From the NCBI RefSeq assembly GCF_038958875.1, contig NZ_CP152407.1, forward strand, positions 131,501 to 195,500: a stretch of 64,000 nucleotides of DNA, written 5' to 3'. Shown here piece after piece: positions 17,711 through 26,094 of the stretch. Position 1 is the first letter of the stretch, and each line of letters starts with the position of its first letter. The notes under the pieces are model-generated. The model was given only the letters and a program-made list of their open reading frames with translations, searched no databases and was not told where the DNA came from. The position numbers and the translations under genes are program-made. Source of the DNA: Acidovorax sp. FHTAMBA. Its GTDB lineage: Bacteria > Pseudomonadota > Gammaproteobacteria > Burkholderiales > Burkholderiaceae_C.

Positions 17711-20032
17711 TTATCTTGACGCGTTGGCGTCCGCCACCGTCAAAGCTGTCATGTTGACAATCCGGCGCACCGTGGTGCTGGCCGTCAGGATGTGCACCGG
17801 CTGTGCCGCACCCAGCAGCACCGGCCCGATGGCGATGTTGCCGCCCGCCGCGGTCTTGAGCAGGTTGTAGGAGATGTTGGCGGCATCAATGTTGGGCAGC
17901 ACCAGCAGGTTGGCATCGCCAATGAGGTCACTGTGCGGCATGAGGACCGCACGTGCCTTGCCGTCCAGGGCCACATCGCCATGCATTTCGCCATCCACCT
18001 CCAGCCAGGGAGCCTGCACGCGCAGGAGCTCCAGCGTCTGGCGCATCTTGACCGCGCTGGGCTGGTTGCTCGAGCCAAAATTGGAATGCGACAGCAATGC
18101 CGCCTTGGGCTTGATGCCAAAACGCATCATCTCCTCGGCCGCCATGACGGTGATCTCGGCCAGCTGCTCTGCGGTGGGATCGTAGTTGACGTGCGTGTCC
18201 ACCAGGAACACCTGGCGGTCAGGCAGCAGCAAGCCATTCATGGCAGCGTAAACGTTCACGCCGGCGCGCTTGCCAATCACCTGGTCGATGTAATTGAGGT
18301 GCAGCGCCGTGTGGCCCCACGTGCCCACAATGAGGCCGTCCACCTCGCCCTTGTGCAGCAACATGGCGCCGATGAGTGCCAGACGGCGGCGCATCTCGAT
18401 CTTGGCAATGGAGACCGTCACACCCTTGCGCTCGGTCATGCGGTGGTAGGTCTGCCAGAAATTGCGGTAGCGGTGGTCCTGCTCGACGTTGACGATGTCG
18501 TAGTCGCGCCCTTCCTGCAGGCGCAGGCCAAACTTTTCGATGCGCTGGGCAATGATGGCGGGGCGCCCGATGAGCGTTGGGCGGGCAATCTTCTCGTCCA
18601 CCACGATCTGCGCGGCACGCAACACGCGCTCTTCCTCGCCCTCGGCATAGGCCACGCGCTTCTTCACGGCGGCCTTGGCAGCGGTGAAGATGGGCTTCAT
18701 GGTGGTGCCCGAGGCATAGACGAAGGTCTGCAGGTGGTCGCGGTACGCATCCATGTCCGGGATGGGACGCAACGCCACGCCACTGTCTGCGGCCGCCTGG
18801 GCTACCGCGGGCGCAATCATCATCATCAGGCGCGGGTCAAACGGCTTGGGGATGAGGTAGTCGGGCCCGAACGCCAGCGGTTCGCCCACGTAGGCGGCGG
18901 CCACCACCTCGCTCTGCTCGGCTTGGGCCAGCTCGGCGATGGCGTGCACCGCGGCAATCTCCATCTCGGGTGTGATGGTGGTGGCACCACTGTCCAGCGC
19001 ACCCCGGAAGATGTACGGGAAGCACAGCACGTTGTTCACCTGGTTGGGATAGTCGGTGCGGCCGGTGGCCATGATGGCGTCGTCGCGCACAGCCTTCACA
19101 TCCTCGGGCTGGATCTCGGGGTTGGGGTTGGCCAGTGCAAAGATCAGCGGGCGCGGGGCCATCTTGCGCACCATGTCCTGCTTGAGCACGCCACCGGCCG
19201 ACAGGCCCAGGAACACGTCAGCGTCAGCGATCACCTCCGACAGCGTGCGCGCTTCGGTCTTCTGGGCAAAGACGATCTTGTCCTCGTCCATCAGCTCGGT
19301 GCGGCCCTCGTACACCACGCCGGCCAGGTCGGTGACCCAGATGTTCTCGCGCGGAATGCCCAGCTTGACCAGCAGGCCCAGGCAGGCCAGTGCGGCGGCC
19401 CCGGCACCGGAGGTGACCAGCTTGACCTTGCAAGGATCCTTGCCCGCCACCTTGAGCCCGTTGAGGATGGCCGCGCCCACCACAATGGCGGTGCCGTGCT
19501 GATCGTCGTGGAAAACCGGGATCTTCATGCGCTCGCGCAGCTTGCGCTCCACGTAGAAGCAGTCGGGCGCCTTGATGTCTTCGAGGTTGATGCCGCCAAA
19601 GGTCGGCTCCAGGCTGGCAATGATCTCGACCAGCTTTTCGGGGTCTTTCTCGTTGATCTCGATGTCAAACACATCGATGCCCGAGAACTTCTTGAACAGG
19701 ACGGCCTTGCCCTCCATCACCGGCTTGCCCGCCAGCGGGCCAATGTCGCCCAGGCCCAGCACGGCCGTGCCGTTGGTCACCACCCCTACCAGGTTGCCCC
19801 GGCTGGTGTATTTGAAGGCGGCATTGGGGTCCTTGACGATTTCTTCACACGGGGCCGCCACGCCGGGTGAATAGGCCAGCGCCAGATCGTGCTGGTTCAC
19901 CATCTGCTTGGTGGCCGCAATGGCGATCTTTCCGGGCTTGGGGAATTCGTGGTATTCGAGAGCGGCACGGCGCAACTGGGCGCGCTTGTCGGGGTTATTG
20001 TTGTTGTTCTGGGCCGTGGTGTTCTCGGGCAT
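17711..20032 (-). CDS. maeB: NADP-dependent malic enzyme (with phosphotransacetylase-like domain)
   Basis: MaeB oxidatively decarboxylates malate to pyruvate, producing NADPH. The 773-residue protein has the large-form architecture: malic enzyme in residues 1 to about 430 (LAYSPGVAAPCEEI, FGGINLEDIKAPDCF, FHDDQHGTAIV, and the nucleotide-binding TSGAGAAALACL) and a C-terminal phosphotransacetylase-like domain that is regulatory rather than catalytic in known homologues. The N-terminus contains a run of five Asn. Length is normal for the family. It stands alone with a terminator downstream. Confidence 0.96.
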   Translation of the reverse strand: MPENTTAQNNNNNPDKRAQLRRAALEYHEFPKPGKIAIAATKQMVNQHDLALAYSPGVAAPCEEIVKDPNAAFKYTSRGNLVGVVTNGTAVLGLGDIGPLAGKPVMEGKAVLFKKFSGIDVFDIEINEKDPEKLVEIIASLEPTFGGINLEDIKAPDCFYVERKLRERMKIPVFHDDQHGTAIVVGAAILNGLKVAGKDPCKVKLVTSGAGAAALACLGLLVKLGIPRENIWVTDLAGVVYEGRTELMDEDKIVFAQKTEARTLSEVIADADVFLGLSAGGVLKQDMVRKMAPRPLIFALANPNPEIQPEDVKAVRDDAIMATGRTDYPNQVNNVLCFPYIFRGALDSGATTITPEMEIAAVHAIAELAQAEQSEVVAAAYVGEPLAFGPDYLIPKPFDPRLMMMIAPAVAQAAADSGVALRPIPDMDAYRDHLQTFVYASGTTMKPIFTAAKAAVKKRVAYAEGEEERVLRAAQIVVDEKIARPTLIGRPAIIAQRIEKFGLRLQEGRDYDIVNVEQDHRYRNFWQTYHRMTERKGVTVSIAKIEMRRRLALIGAMLLHKGEVDGLIVGTWGHTALHLNYIDQVIGKRAGVNVYAAMNGLLLPDRQVFLVDTHVNYDPTAEQLAEITVMAAEEMMRFGIKPKAALLSHSNFGSSNQPSAVKMRQTLELLRVQAPWLEVDGEMHGDVALDGKARAVLMPHSDLIGDANLLVLPNIDAANISYNLLKTAAGGNIAIGPVLLGAAQPVHILTASTTVRRIVNMTALTVADANASR

Positions 20033-20222
20033 TCAATGTCTCCAACTCAGGATGGGTGCGAAAACCGGTCTCCAAGGGGCGCTGCAGCTGGCAGAACGGC
20101 TTCGCTAGGGTCTGCGATTGTAGGACGCGGGTCGTGAAAACCCTAGTAAGCGAATCTGCTTACGCGGGTGGATCAGTGTTGACCTGATGTGCACCAATCC
20201 GGCCGCCATGATGCGGCGCAAT

Positions 20223-20261
20223 GCAAACGCCCCACAGCCTTTGGGGCTGTGGGGCGTTTGC
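20223..20261 (-). terminator. strong hairpin after the semialdehyde dehydrogenase gene
   Basis: A perfect 17-base-pair stem: GCAAACGCCCCACAGCC at 20223-20239 and its complement at 20245-20261, loop of five. It is 57 bases past the mmsA stop codon on the minus strand. The T-tract after it is weak (ATTGCG), so it may terminate or protect the mRNA 3' end. Confidence 0.7.
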
Positions 20262-20317
20262 AGGGGTGCGAAACGGCGGCCCCGCACTGCGGAGCCCACG
20301 CACGTCTTGGCCAGGTC

Positions 20318-21835
20318 TCAGCGGCTGCTCGGAAAGCTGAACACCGCCCCCTCGCGCACACCGGCACTCGGCCAGCGCTGGGTGATGGTCTTGCGCTTGG
20401 TGTAGAAGCGCACGGCGTCGGGACCGTAGGCGTGCAGGTCGCCAAACAGGCTGCGCTTCCAGCCGCCGAACGAGTGGTAGGCCACAGGCACGGGCAGGGG
20501 CACGTTCACACCCACCATGCCCACCTGGATGTGGTCGGTGAAGTAGCGGGCTGCTTCGCCGTCGCGCGTGAAGATGCAGGTGCCGTTGCCGTATTCGTGG
20601 TCGTTGATGAGCTGCATGGCTTCCTGCAGCGTCTTCACGCGCACCACGCCGAGCACGGGGCCGAAGATTTCTTCCTGGTAGATCTTCATGCCGGGCTTCA
20701 CGTTGTCGAACAGGCAGGCGCCCAAAAAGTAGCCTTCCTCATGGCCTGCCACCTTCACGCCACGGCCATCCACCACCAGCGTGGCGCCTTCAGCCACGCC
20801 CTGGTCCACATAGCCCTTCACCTTCTCGAAGTGCGGCTTCGTGACCAGCGGGCCCATGTCGTTGCTGTTGTCGGTGCCGGGGCCGACCTTCATCTTGGCT
20901 ATTTCGGTCTTGAGGCCCGCGATCACGGCGTCACCCACCGCGTCGCCCACGGCCACCAGAAGCGGAATGGCCATGCAGCGCTCGCCGCACGATCCGTAGG
21001 CCGCGCCCATCAAGGCGCTCACGGCGTTGTCCACGTCGGCGTCGGGCATGAGCACGGCGTGGTTCTTGGCGCCGCCCAGGGCCTGCACGCGCTTGCCGTG
21101 TTTGCAGCCTTCGCTGTAGATGTATTCGGCAATCGGCGTGGAGCCCACAAAGCTCACGGCCTTGACGCGTGGGTCTTGCAGCAGAGTGTCCACGGCCAGC
21201 TTGTCGCCGTTGACGACGTTCAGCACGCCGGGCGGCAGGCCCGCCTCCAGCGCGAGCTGGGCGATGAACAGCGTGGAGGACGGGTCGCGCTCCGAAGGCT
21301 TGAGCACAAAGGTGTTGCCACACGCCAGGGCCATGGGCCACATCCACAGCGGCACCATGGCCGGGAAGTTGAAGGGCGTGATGCCGGCGGTGACGCCCAG
21401 CGCCTGGAACTCGCTCCACGAGTCAATCGACGGGCCGACATTGCGGCTGTGCTCGCCCTTGAGCAGCTCGGGCGCGTAGCTGGCGTATTCCACGTTCTCG
21501 ATGCCGCGCTGCAGCTCGCCGTGCGCATCGGCCAGCACCTTGCCGTGTTCGGCGGTGATCAGGGCGGCGATCTTGTCGGCGTTTTCTTCGAGCAGGACTT
21601 TCAGCTTGCTCATCACGCGGGCGCGCTTCAGGGGCGGCGTGTTGCGCCAGGCCGGGAAGGCGGCTTCGGCCGAAGCAATGGCGGCCTCCACAGTAGCCTT
21701 GCTGGCCAGCGCCACGCTGGTGGTCGACTGGCCCGTGGCGGGGTTGAACACCGGCTGCGTGCGCGCCGTGTCCGCAACGATCTTGCCGTCAATCAGGTGG
21801 CCGATGGTGGAGGTGACGTTCTTGTCGTGGTTCAT
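20318..21835 (-). CDS. mmsA: CoA-acylating (methyl)malonate-semialdehyde dehydrogenase
   Basis: This enzyme converts methylmalonate or malonate semialdehyde to propionyl- or acetyl-CoA with NAD and CoA. The 505-residue protein has the aldehyde dehydrogenase fold with the branch-specific TPFNFPAMVPLWMWPMA and the catalytic cysteine in GSCGERCMA; YQEEIFGPVL and the NVPLPVPVAYHSFGGWK motif also fit MmsA. Downstream of the omega-aminotransferase and DJ-1-like genes it completes a beta-alanine to acetyl-CoA route, so malonate semialdehyde is the likely substrate here. The ATG at 21835 is preferred to an upstream in-frame start that falls in a repeat. Confidence 0.94.
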   Translation of the reverse strand: MNHDKNVTSTIGHLIDGKIVADTARTQPVFNPATGQSTTSVALASKATVEAAIASAEAAFPAWRNTPPLKRARVMSKLKVLLEENADKIAALITAEHGKVLADAHGELQRGIENVEYASYAPELLKGEHSRNVGPSIDSWSEFQALGVTAGITPFNFPAMVPLWMWPMALACGNTFVLKPSERDPSSTLFIAQLALEAGLPPGVLNVVNGDKLAVDTLLQDPRVKAVSFVGSTPIAEYIYSEGCKHGKRVQALGGAKNHAVLMPDADVDNAVSALMGAAYGSCGERCMAIPLLVAVGDAVGDAVIAGLKTEIAKMKVGPGTDNSNDMGPLVTKPHFEKVKGYVDQGVAEGATLVVDGRGVKVAGHEEGYFLGACLFDNVKPGMKIYQEEIFGPVLGVVRVKTLQEAMQLINDHEYGNGTCIFTRDGEAARYFTDHIQVGMVGVNVPLPVPVAYHSFGGWKRSLFGDLHAYGPDAVRFYTKRKTITQRWPSAGVREGAVFSFPSSR

Positions 21836-21845
21836 GGTGATTTCA

Positions 21846-21895
21846 AGCAAAAAGTGCCTCTAGCGCTTATCCATCAAGCGCCACAGGCTATGAAA
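21846..21895 (-). repeat. dispersed ~55-bp palindromic repeat, copy 5
   Basis: GCCTCTAGCGCTTATCC, ATCAAGCGCCACAGGCTATG. It lies in the gap between the DJ-1-like gene and mmsA and overlaps the mmsA leader. Confidence 0.7.
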
Positions 21896-21905
21896 AAATG
21901 AGTAA

Positions 21906-22535
21906 CTAAGCACTCTCGGCCTGCACTTGCAGTGTGGGGAGCACATGGCCCAGGGCCCGTTCGACGTACTCCTGCTTTTCGCCCACCGGGGCAAAGTAAT
22001 GCAGCACCTCGCGCGCGGCATCCAGCCCCTTGAGGCGGGCGATGAGCCAGGCGACCAGGTATTGCGAGGCCAGGCAGCCGCCCGCCGTGGCCACGTTGCT
22101 GCTGGCGGCGAAGGGCCTCGGCACCACGGCCACGCCCGCCTGAACCACCCAGGGTTTGCTGGTCAGGTCCGTGCAGGCAGGCACGCCGCCGAGCAGGCCC
22201 AGGCGGCCCAGCAGATAGGTGCCCGAGCACTGCGCGGCCAGCAGCTGGCGCTCTGGGTTGAGCACGCGCAGCTGCTCCATGATGGCCGCATCGTTGGCCA
22301 CCTCGCGCGTCTTCATGCCGCTGCCCACCAGCACCGCATCGGCCTGGGCCAGCTGACTCAGGTCTTCATGGGCATCGATGGTCAGGCCGTTCATGGACGT
22401 GACGCGGCGCGCGGGACTGGCGATGCGCACCTGCCAATCCAGGTCCCCCAACAGGGCGATGCGGTTGAGCATGCCAAAGGCCACCAGGGAGTCGAGGTCG
22501 TTGAAGGCATCGAAGGTCAGGATGGCGATGTGCAT
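21906..22535 (-). CDS. DJ-1/PfpI family protein
   Basis: A 209-residue single-domain protein of the DJ-1/PfpI superfamily. The N-terminal strand MHIAILTFDAFNDLDSLVAF, the VLVGSGM segment and the nucleophile elbow LAAQCSGTYLLGRLGLL with its Cys are all present; the fold is also used as ligand domain in GATase1-type AraC regulators, but no helix-turn-helix follows here. Possible activities include glyoxalase- or amidase-like chemistry; none can be assigned. Its place between the aminotransferase and semialdehyde dehydrogenase suggests a helper role in the same pathway, perhaps dealing with reactive aldehydes (inference). Confidence 0.82.
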   Translation of the reverse strand: MHIAILTFDAFNDLDSLVAFGMLNRIALLGDLDWQVRIASPARRVTSMNGLTIDAHEDLSQLAQADAVLVGSGMKTREVANDAAIMEQLRVLNPERQLLAAQCSGTYLLGRLGLLGGVPACTDLTSKPWVVQAGVAVVPRPFAASSNVATAGGCLASQYLVAWLIARLKGLDAAREVLHYFAPVGEKQEYVERALGHVLPTLQVQAESA

Positions 22536-22564
22536 GGCGGGCAAGGGGCTTGTGGGGCGGAGGC

Positions 22565-23926
22565 TCAGGCCGTTTCGGCCAGGGCATCGCCCAGGGCGTT
22601 GACCAAGCGGTCGATCTCGGCACGTTCGCTGATGAACGGTGGCGCCAGCTGGATGGTGTCGCCGCCGTAGCGCACGTAAAAGCCCTTCTTCCAGCAGTTC
22701 ATCGCGATCTCGTACGGGCGCTTGGCGGGTTCGCCTGGCACCGGTGCAATGGTGAAGCCCGCAGCCAGGCCAAAGTTGCGGATGTCCAGCACATGCTTGG
22801 CGCCCTTCAGGCTGTGCACAGCCTGCTCAAAGTACGGCGCCAGCGCCTTCACGCGGCCGATCATGTCTTCCTTTTGCAGGATGTCGAGCGCCGCAATGCC
22901 CGCCGCGCAGGCCACGGGGTGGGCCGAGTAGGTGTAGCCGTGCGGGAATTCCAGCATGTACTCGGGGCCGCCCGCCGCCATGAAGGTGTCGTAGATCTCC
23001 TTGGTGGCCACCACGCCGCCCAGCGGCTGCGCGCCGTTGGTGACCTGCTTGGCAAAGTTCAGGATGTCGGGCGTCACGCCAAAGGCCTCGGCACCCGTCC
23101 AGGCGCCGCTGCGGCCAAAACCGCTGATCACCTCGTCAAAAATCAGCAGGATGTTGTTTTGTGTGCAGATCTCGCGCAGGCGCTGCAGGTAGCCCACGGG
23201 CGGGATCACCACACCGGCCGAGCCCGAGAAGGGCTCGACGATCACCGCGGCGATGTTGCTGGCATCGTGCAGCGCAATCACGTCCAGCAGGCGGTCGGCC
23301 AGCTCTTTGCCGGTGGGAGGCATGCCTTTGTGGAACGAGCCTGCGGGCGGCTGGGTGTGGGGCAGGTGGTCGGCCTCCACACCTTGGCCAAACAGCTTGC
23401 GGTTGGCCACGATGCCGCCCACCGAGATACCGCCAAAGTTCACGCCGTGGTAGCCCTTTTCGCGGCCAATCAGGCGCGTCTTGGTGCCCTGGCCCTTGGC
23501 GCGCCAGTAAGCGCGCGCCATCTTGAGGGATGTGTCGGCCGACTCGGAGCCCGAACCGGTGAAGAACACATAGTCCAGGCCCGCAGGCGTCAGTTCCTTG
23601 ATTCGGTTGGCCAGCTCGAACGACAGGGGGTGGCCGAACTGGAAGGCGGGCGCGTAGTCCAGCTTCATCGCTTGCTTGCCGATGGCCTCGGCGATCTCGC
23701 GGCGCCCATGGCCCAGGCCCGCGCACCACAGGCCCGAGAGGCCATCAAAAATCTTGCGCCCGTCCGCATCGGTGTAGTAGGCGCCGCTGCCCTCCACGAT
23801 CATGCGCGGGTTGGCCTTGAACTGGCGGTTGGCCGTGTAGGGCATCCAGTGCGCGTCCAGCCATTCGGCGTCCATGCGGGGGCCTTCGGCGCCAGCGGCG
23901 GGTTTTTCGATGTTGACGAAGCTCAT
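22565..23926 (-). CDS. class III omega-aminotransferase (beta-alanine:pyruvate type)
   Basis: A PLP enzyme that moves the amino group of beta-alanine or similar omega-amino acids to pyruvate, yielding malonate semialdehyde. The 453-residue product has the class III landmarks: MPYTANRQFK substrate loop, GLSGLWCAGLGH, FTGSGSESADT, the PLP-binding LLIFDEVISGFGR, and the Schiff-base lysine in FAKQVTNGAQPLGG. GGAG sits before the ATG. It is first in the unit with the DJ-1-like and mmsA genes, and the LysR gene is divergent. Confidence 0.93.
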   Translation of the reverse strand: MSFVNIEKPAAGAEGPRMDAEWLDAHWMPYTANRQFKANPRMIVEGSGAYYTDADGRKIFDGLSGLWCAGLGHGRREIAEAIGKQAMKLDYAPAFQFGHPLSFELANRIKELTPAGLDYVFFTGSGSESADTSLKMARAYWRAKGQGTKTRLIGREKGYHGVNFGGISVGGIVANRKLFGQGVEADHLPHTQPPAGSFHKGMPPTGKELADRLLDVIALHDASNIAAVIVEPFSGSAGVVIPPVGYLQRLREICTQNNILLIFDEVISGFGRSGAWTGAEAFGVTPDILNFAKQVTNGAQPLGGVVATKEIYDTFMAAGGPEYMLEFPHGYTYSAHPVACAAGIAALDILQKEDMIGRVKALAPYFEQAVHSLKGAKHVLDIRNFGLAAGFTIAPVPGEPAKRPYEIAMNCWKKGFYVRYGGDTIQLAPPFISERAEIDRLVNALGDALAETA

Positions 23927-24040
23927 GGGGTTCTCCAGTGCAAAGACGGCGACACAAGGCGGGCAGCCCCCAAGGATGGAGGCAGGACGTGGGCCATTGT
24001 TGCGCTGCCTGTTAATCTCTCCAATACTCCAATATCAATG

Positions 24041-24066
24041 TTTACTTGACGGTTTATGCAAGTAAA
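24041..24066. promoter_or_regulatory. perfect inverted repeat overlapping the lysR start codon
   Basis: TTTACTTG at 24041-24048 and CAAGTAAA at 24059-24066, spaced by ten bases, with the LysR start codon (24056) inside the spacer. It lies in the divergent intergenic region with the aminotransferase gene. A regulator-binding operator is plausible; LysR boxes usually follow T-N11-A, which this satisfies loosely. Confidence 0.5.
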
Positions 24067-25006
24067 AACACCTGCACCCCACCCTTCCCCCAAACACCGC
24101 GCCGTACTGGGCCAGCTCAGCGACATGGACCTGCGTCTGCTGCAGGTGTTCAAGAGCGTGGTCGAGTGCGGCGGCATGTCGGCCGCCGAGCTGGAGCTGA
24201 ACATCGGCACCAGCACCGTCAGCCGCCACATGAAAGACCTGGAAACCCGCCTGGGCCTCACCCTGTGCCGCCGGGGCCGCGCGGGCTTCGCGCTCACGGC
24301 CGAGGGCCAGCGGGTGTATGACGAAACCCTGCGCCTGCTGTCGGCCGTGGATGCGTTTCGCAGCAGCATCGACGACATCCACCGCCGCATGGGCGGGCGC
24401 CTCGACGTGGCGGTGTTCGACAAGACGGCCAGCAACCCGGCCGCGCACATTGGCGATGCGATTGCGCTCTTTGCCAGCCAGGCGCCCGAGGTCAGCCTGC
24501 AGATGCATGTGGCGTCCATCCCGGCCATCGAGCGCGGGCTCATCGACGGCAGTTTCCATGTGGGCATCATCCCGGCGCACCGCACGTCGCAAAGCCTGGT
24601 CTATGCCGATCTGTTCGCCGAAACCATGCTGCTGTACTGCGGCGCGCGCCACCCGCTCTTCGGCCAGGACCATGCTGCGCTGACCTGGGAGTCTCTGCGC
24701 GCCTACCAGTTTGCGGGCCTGGGCTACCACTCGCCCAACATGGAGCTGAGCCACAGCACCCGCCTGCCGCGCAAGGCCACGGGCTTCGACCAAGAGTCGA
24801 TTGCCACGCTGATCCTGTCAGGCCGCTACCTGGGCTTTTTACCCGACCACTACGCCGAAAGCTTCGAGCGCCAGGGGCTCATGCAGGCGGTGCTGCCCGC
24901 ACAGTTTCACTACCGCTGCCAGTTTGTGAGCGTGCTGCGCAAGTCGCCGCAGCCACCGCGGGCGGCGCAGGCGTTTGCGCAATGCCTGCTGCAGGCGCAT
25001 GGTTGA
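24056..25006 (+). CDS. LysR-family transcriptional regulator
   Basis: The 316-residue protein has a LysR helix-turn-helix near residues 25-85 (DLRLLQVFKSVVECGGMSAA, STVSRHMKDLETRLGLTLCRR) and a periplasmic-binding-like effector domain. It is divergent from the aminotransferase operon and very likely controls it, with beta-alanine or a semialdehyde as possible effector (inference). The N-terminal 20 residues before the winged helix are Pro-rich; an alternative start at 24125 (ATG of MDLRLLQV) would remove them and place the inverted repeat fully upstream of the gene. Confidence 0.88.
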   Translation: MQVKTPAPHPSPKHRAVLGQLSDMDLRLLQVFKSVVECGGMSAAELELNIGTSTVSRHMKDLETRLGLTLCRRGRAGFALTAEGQRVYDETLRLLSAVDAFRSSIDDIHRRMGGRLDVAVFDKTASNPAAHIGDAIALFASQAPEVSLQMHVASIPAIERGLIDGSFHVGIIPAHRTSQSLVYADLFAETMLLYCGARHPLFGQDHAALTWESLRAYQFAGLGYHSPNMELSHSTRLPRKATGFDQESIATLILSGRYLGFLPDHYAESFERQGLMQAVLPAQFHYRCQFVSVLRKSPQPPRAAQAFAQCLLQAHG

Positions 25007-25074
25007 TGGCTTGCCCGCGCCGCAGCGCAGGCAGACAATGCCAGCTCTTTCGGCGCATTTTTTGTGGGGCACAC

Positions 25075-25380
25075 ATGGCAAACATCTCTTCGATTGGCAG
25101 CTCTGGCCTGCAGGCCGCTCAGTTGCGGCTGGATGCCTCGGCCAACAACGTGGCCAACATGAACACGCCCAGCTACCGCCGCCAGGTAGTGCAGCAGGAA
25201 GCGGCTGCCGACAGCGCGGGCGTGCGTGCCACGGTGCAGCGCCAGCAAGAGGCCGAAGCGGTGGCGCTGGAGAAAGAAGCGGTGGAGCAGATGTCGGCCA
25301 CCTACGCCTTCAAGGCCAACCTGCAGACCATCAAGACGCAGGACGACATGATGGGCTCGCTGCTGAACATCAAAGTCTGA
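25075..25380 (+). CDS. orphan flagellar basal-body rod-like protein (FlgC/FlgB type)
   Basis: A 101-residue protein whose N-terminus has the rod/hook signature GLQAAQLRLDASANNVANMN-TPSYRRQ and whose C-terminal helix (YAFKANLQTIKTQDDMMGSL) resembles the FlgC/FlgE terminal helix, both of which pack in the coiled core of the flagellar axis. It is shorter than FlgB or FlgC (about 130 residues) and no other flagellar gene is near, so it may be a spare rod-like protein, or one that functions elsewhere. A terminator follows immediately. Confidence 0.8.
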   Translation: MANISSIGSSGLQAAQLRLDASANNVANMNTPSYRRQVVQQEAAADSAGVRATVQRQQEAEAVALEKEAVEQMSATYAFKANLQTIKTQDDMMGSLLNIKV

Positions 25381-25411
25381 TTCGGCCCGCCCCGGAGCCA
25401 ACCAACGAGTC

Positions 25412-25440
25412 AATGCCCCGCATGCGGGGCATTGCTGTTT
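25412..25440 (+). terminator. intrinsic terminator after the rod-like gene
   Basis: AATGCCCCG-CATG-CGGGGCATT (25412-25433) followed by GCTGTTTTTG. It is 32 bases beyond the stop codon. Confidence 0.8.
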
Positions 25441-25459
25441 TTGCGGCAGGGGCAGTGCG

Positions 25460-25555
25460 TCAGGCAGTCGGCGCAAGCCCTGCCAGGCGCCGGACCAGCC
25501 AGCGCTGAAAGGCCAGCCCCGTCGCCGTGCGGCTGTGCAGTGGAATCGTGACCAT
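25460..25555 (-). CDS. 31-codon small protein downstream of DUF2061
   Basis: From the ATG at 25555 the frame encodes 31 residues beginning MVTIPLHSRTATGLAFQRWL and ending LAGLAPTA. It has an excellent ribosome-binding site, AAGGAGAACACC, right before the ATG, which is the main reason for calling it. The middle could form a short amphipathic helix with several Arg. It lies 25 bases after the DUF2061 gene on the same strand, so both may be expressed under the upstream Fur box. No family is recognised. Confidence 0.5.
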   Translation of the reverse strand: MVTIPLHSRTATGLAFQRWLVRRLAGLAPTA

Positions 25556-25580
25556 GGTGTTCTCCTTGACGACAAAAGAT

Positions 25581-25826
25581 TCACGCCGCCTGCGGGGCAT
25601 TGCGGCCGGAGGCACGGCGCGCTGCGCGGTCCCAGGCTTTTTCATGGAAGAAGAAGGCCACGGCCTGCACCGTGGGTTCGAGCAGGCTGAGCGTGAGCGA
25701 AGCCCACAGGTTGCCGGTGACGGCATAAGCGACCAGTGCCGCCACACAGATGTGGATGATGTAGTAGCTGCCGGTTTTCATCAGCATCGTTTTGTTCTGG
25801 CGGGCGGCGCGGCGGATGTGGGACAT
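25581..25826 (-). CDS. DUF2061 domain-containing small membrane protein
   Basis: An 81-residue protein covered by the DUF2061 signature SYYIIHICVAALVAYAVTGN, followed by a second hydrophobic segment LWASLTLSLLEPTVQAVAFF and the conserved FHEKAWD. Two membrane helices are expected in the inner membrane; function is unknown. AAGGAA precedes the ATG. A near-perfect Fur box lies 55 bases upstream, so iron-responsive control is likely. A possible 31-residue gene follows. Confidence 0.85.
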   Translation of the reverse strand: MSHIRRAARQNKTMLMKTGSYYIIHICVAALVAYAVTGNLWASLTLSLLEPTVQAVAFFFHEKAWDRAARRASGRNAPQAA

Positions 25827-25880
25827 GGCGTATTCCTTTTCTTCTCAACCTCCCTGCCGTGGCGGGAAGGGCTGTTGAAA

Positions 25881-25895
25881 TGATAGTGATTCTCA
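25881..25895 (-). promoter_or_regulatory. Fur box upstream of DUF2061
   Basis: On the minus strand the site reads TGAGAATCACTATCA, differing from the 15-base Fur core TGATAATNATTATCA at two positions. It sits 55 bases before the DUF2061 start, in an A/T-rich stretch that could hold the promoter. The other side leads to the SPFH gene, 200 bases away. Confidence 0.65.
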
Positions 25896-26094
25896 ATAGA
25901 AATAGCCAATTGATACTCACTAATCCGCAGATAGCAGCTATCAAAAGGCGCCGCAGCCGCCCATGCAGATACGCCGTGCCGCATGCGTGAAACAGTTCAC
26001 ACAATGCGCCCAAATTTTGCCGGGGTGCGCCATGCCCTCGTTGCTATGATGGCCGCTCTTTTGCCCAACCCCTTACTACCAACGGGAGCACCGC

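Noticed and set aside
23940..24040. Prophage or integrative element boundaries
   Set aside because: No integrase, tRNA target or att-like direct repeat was seen here or elsewhere in the window.
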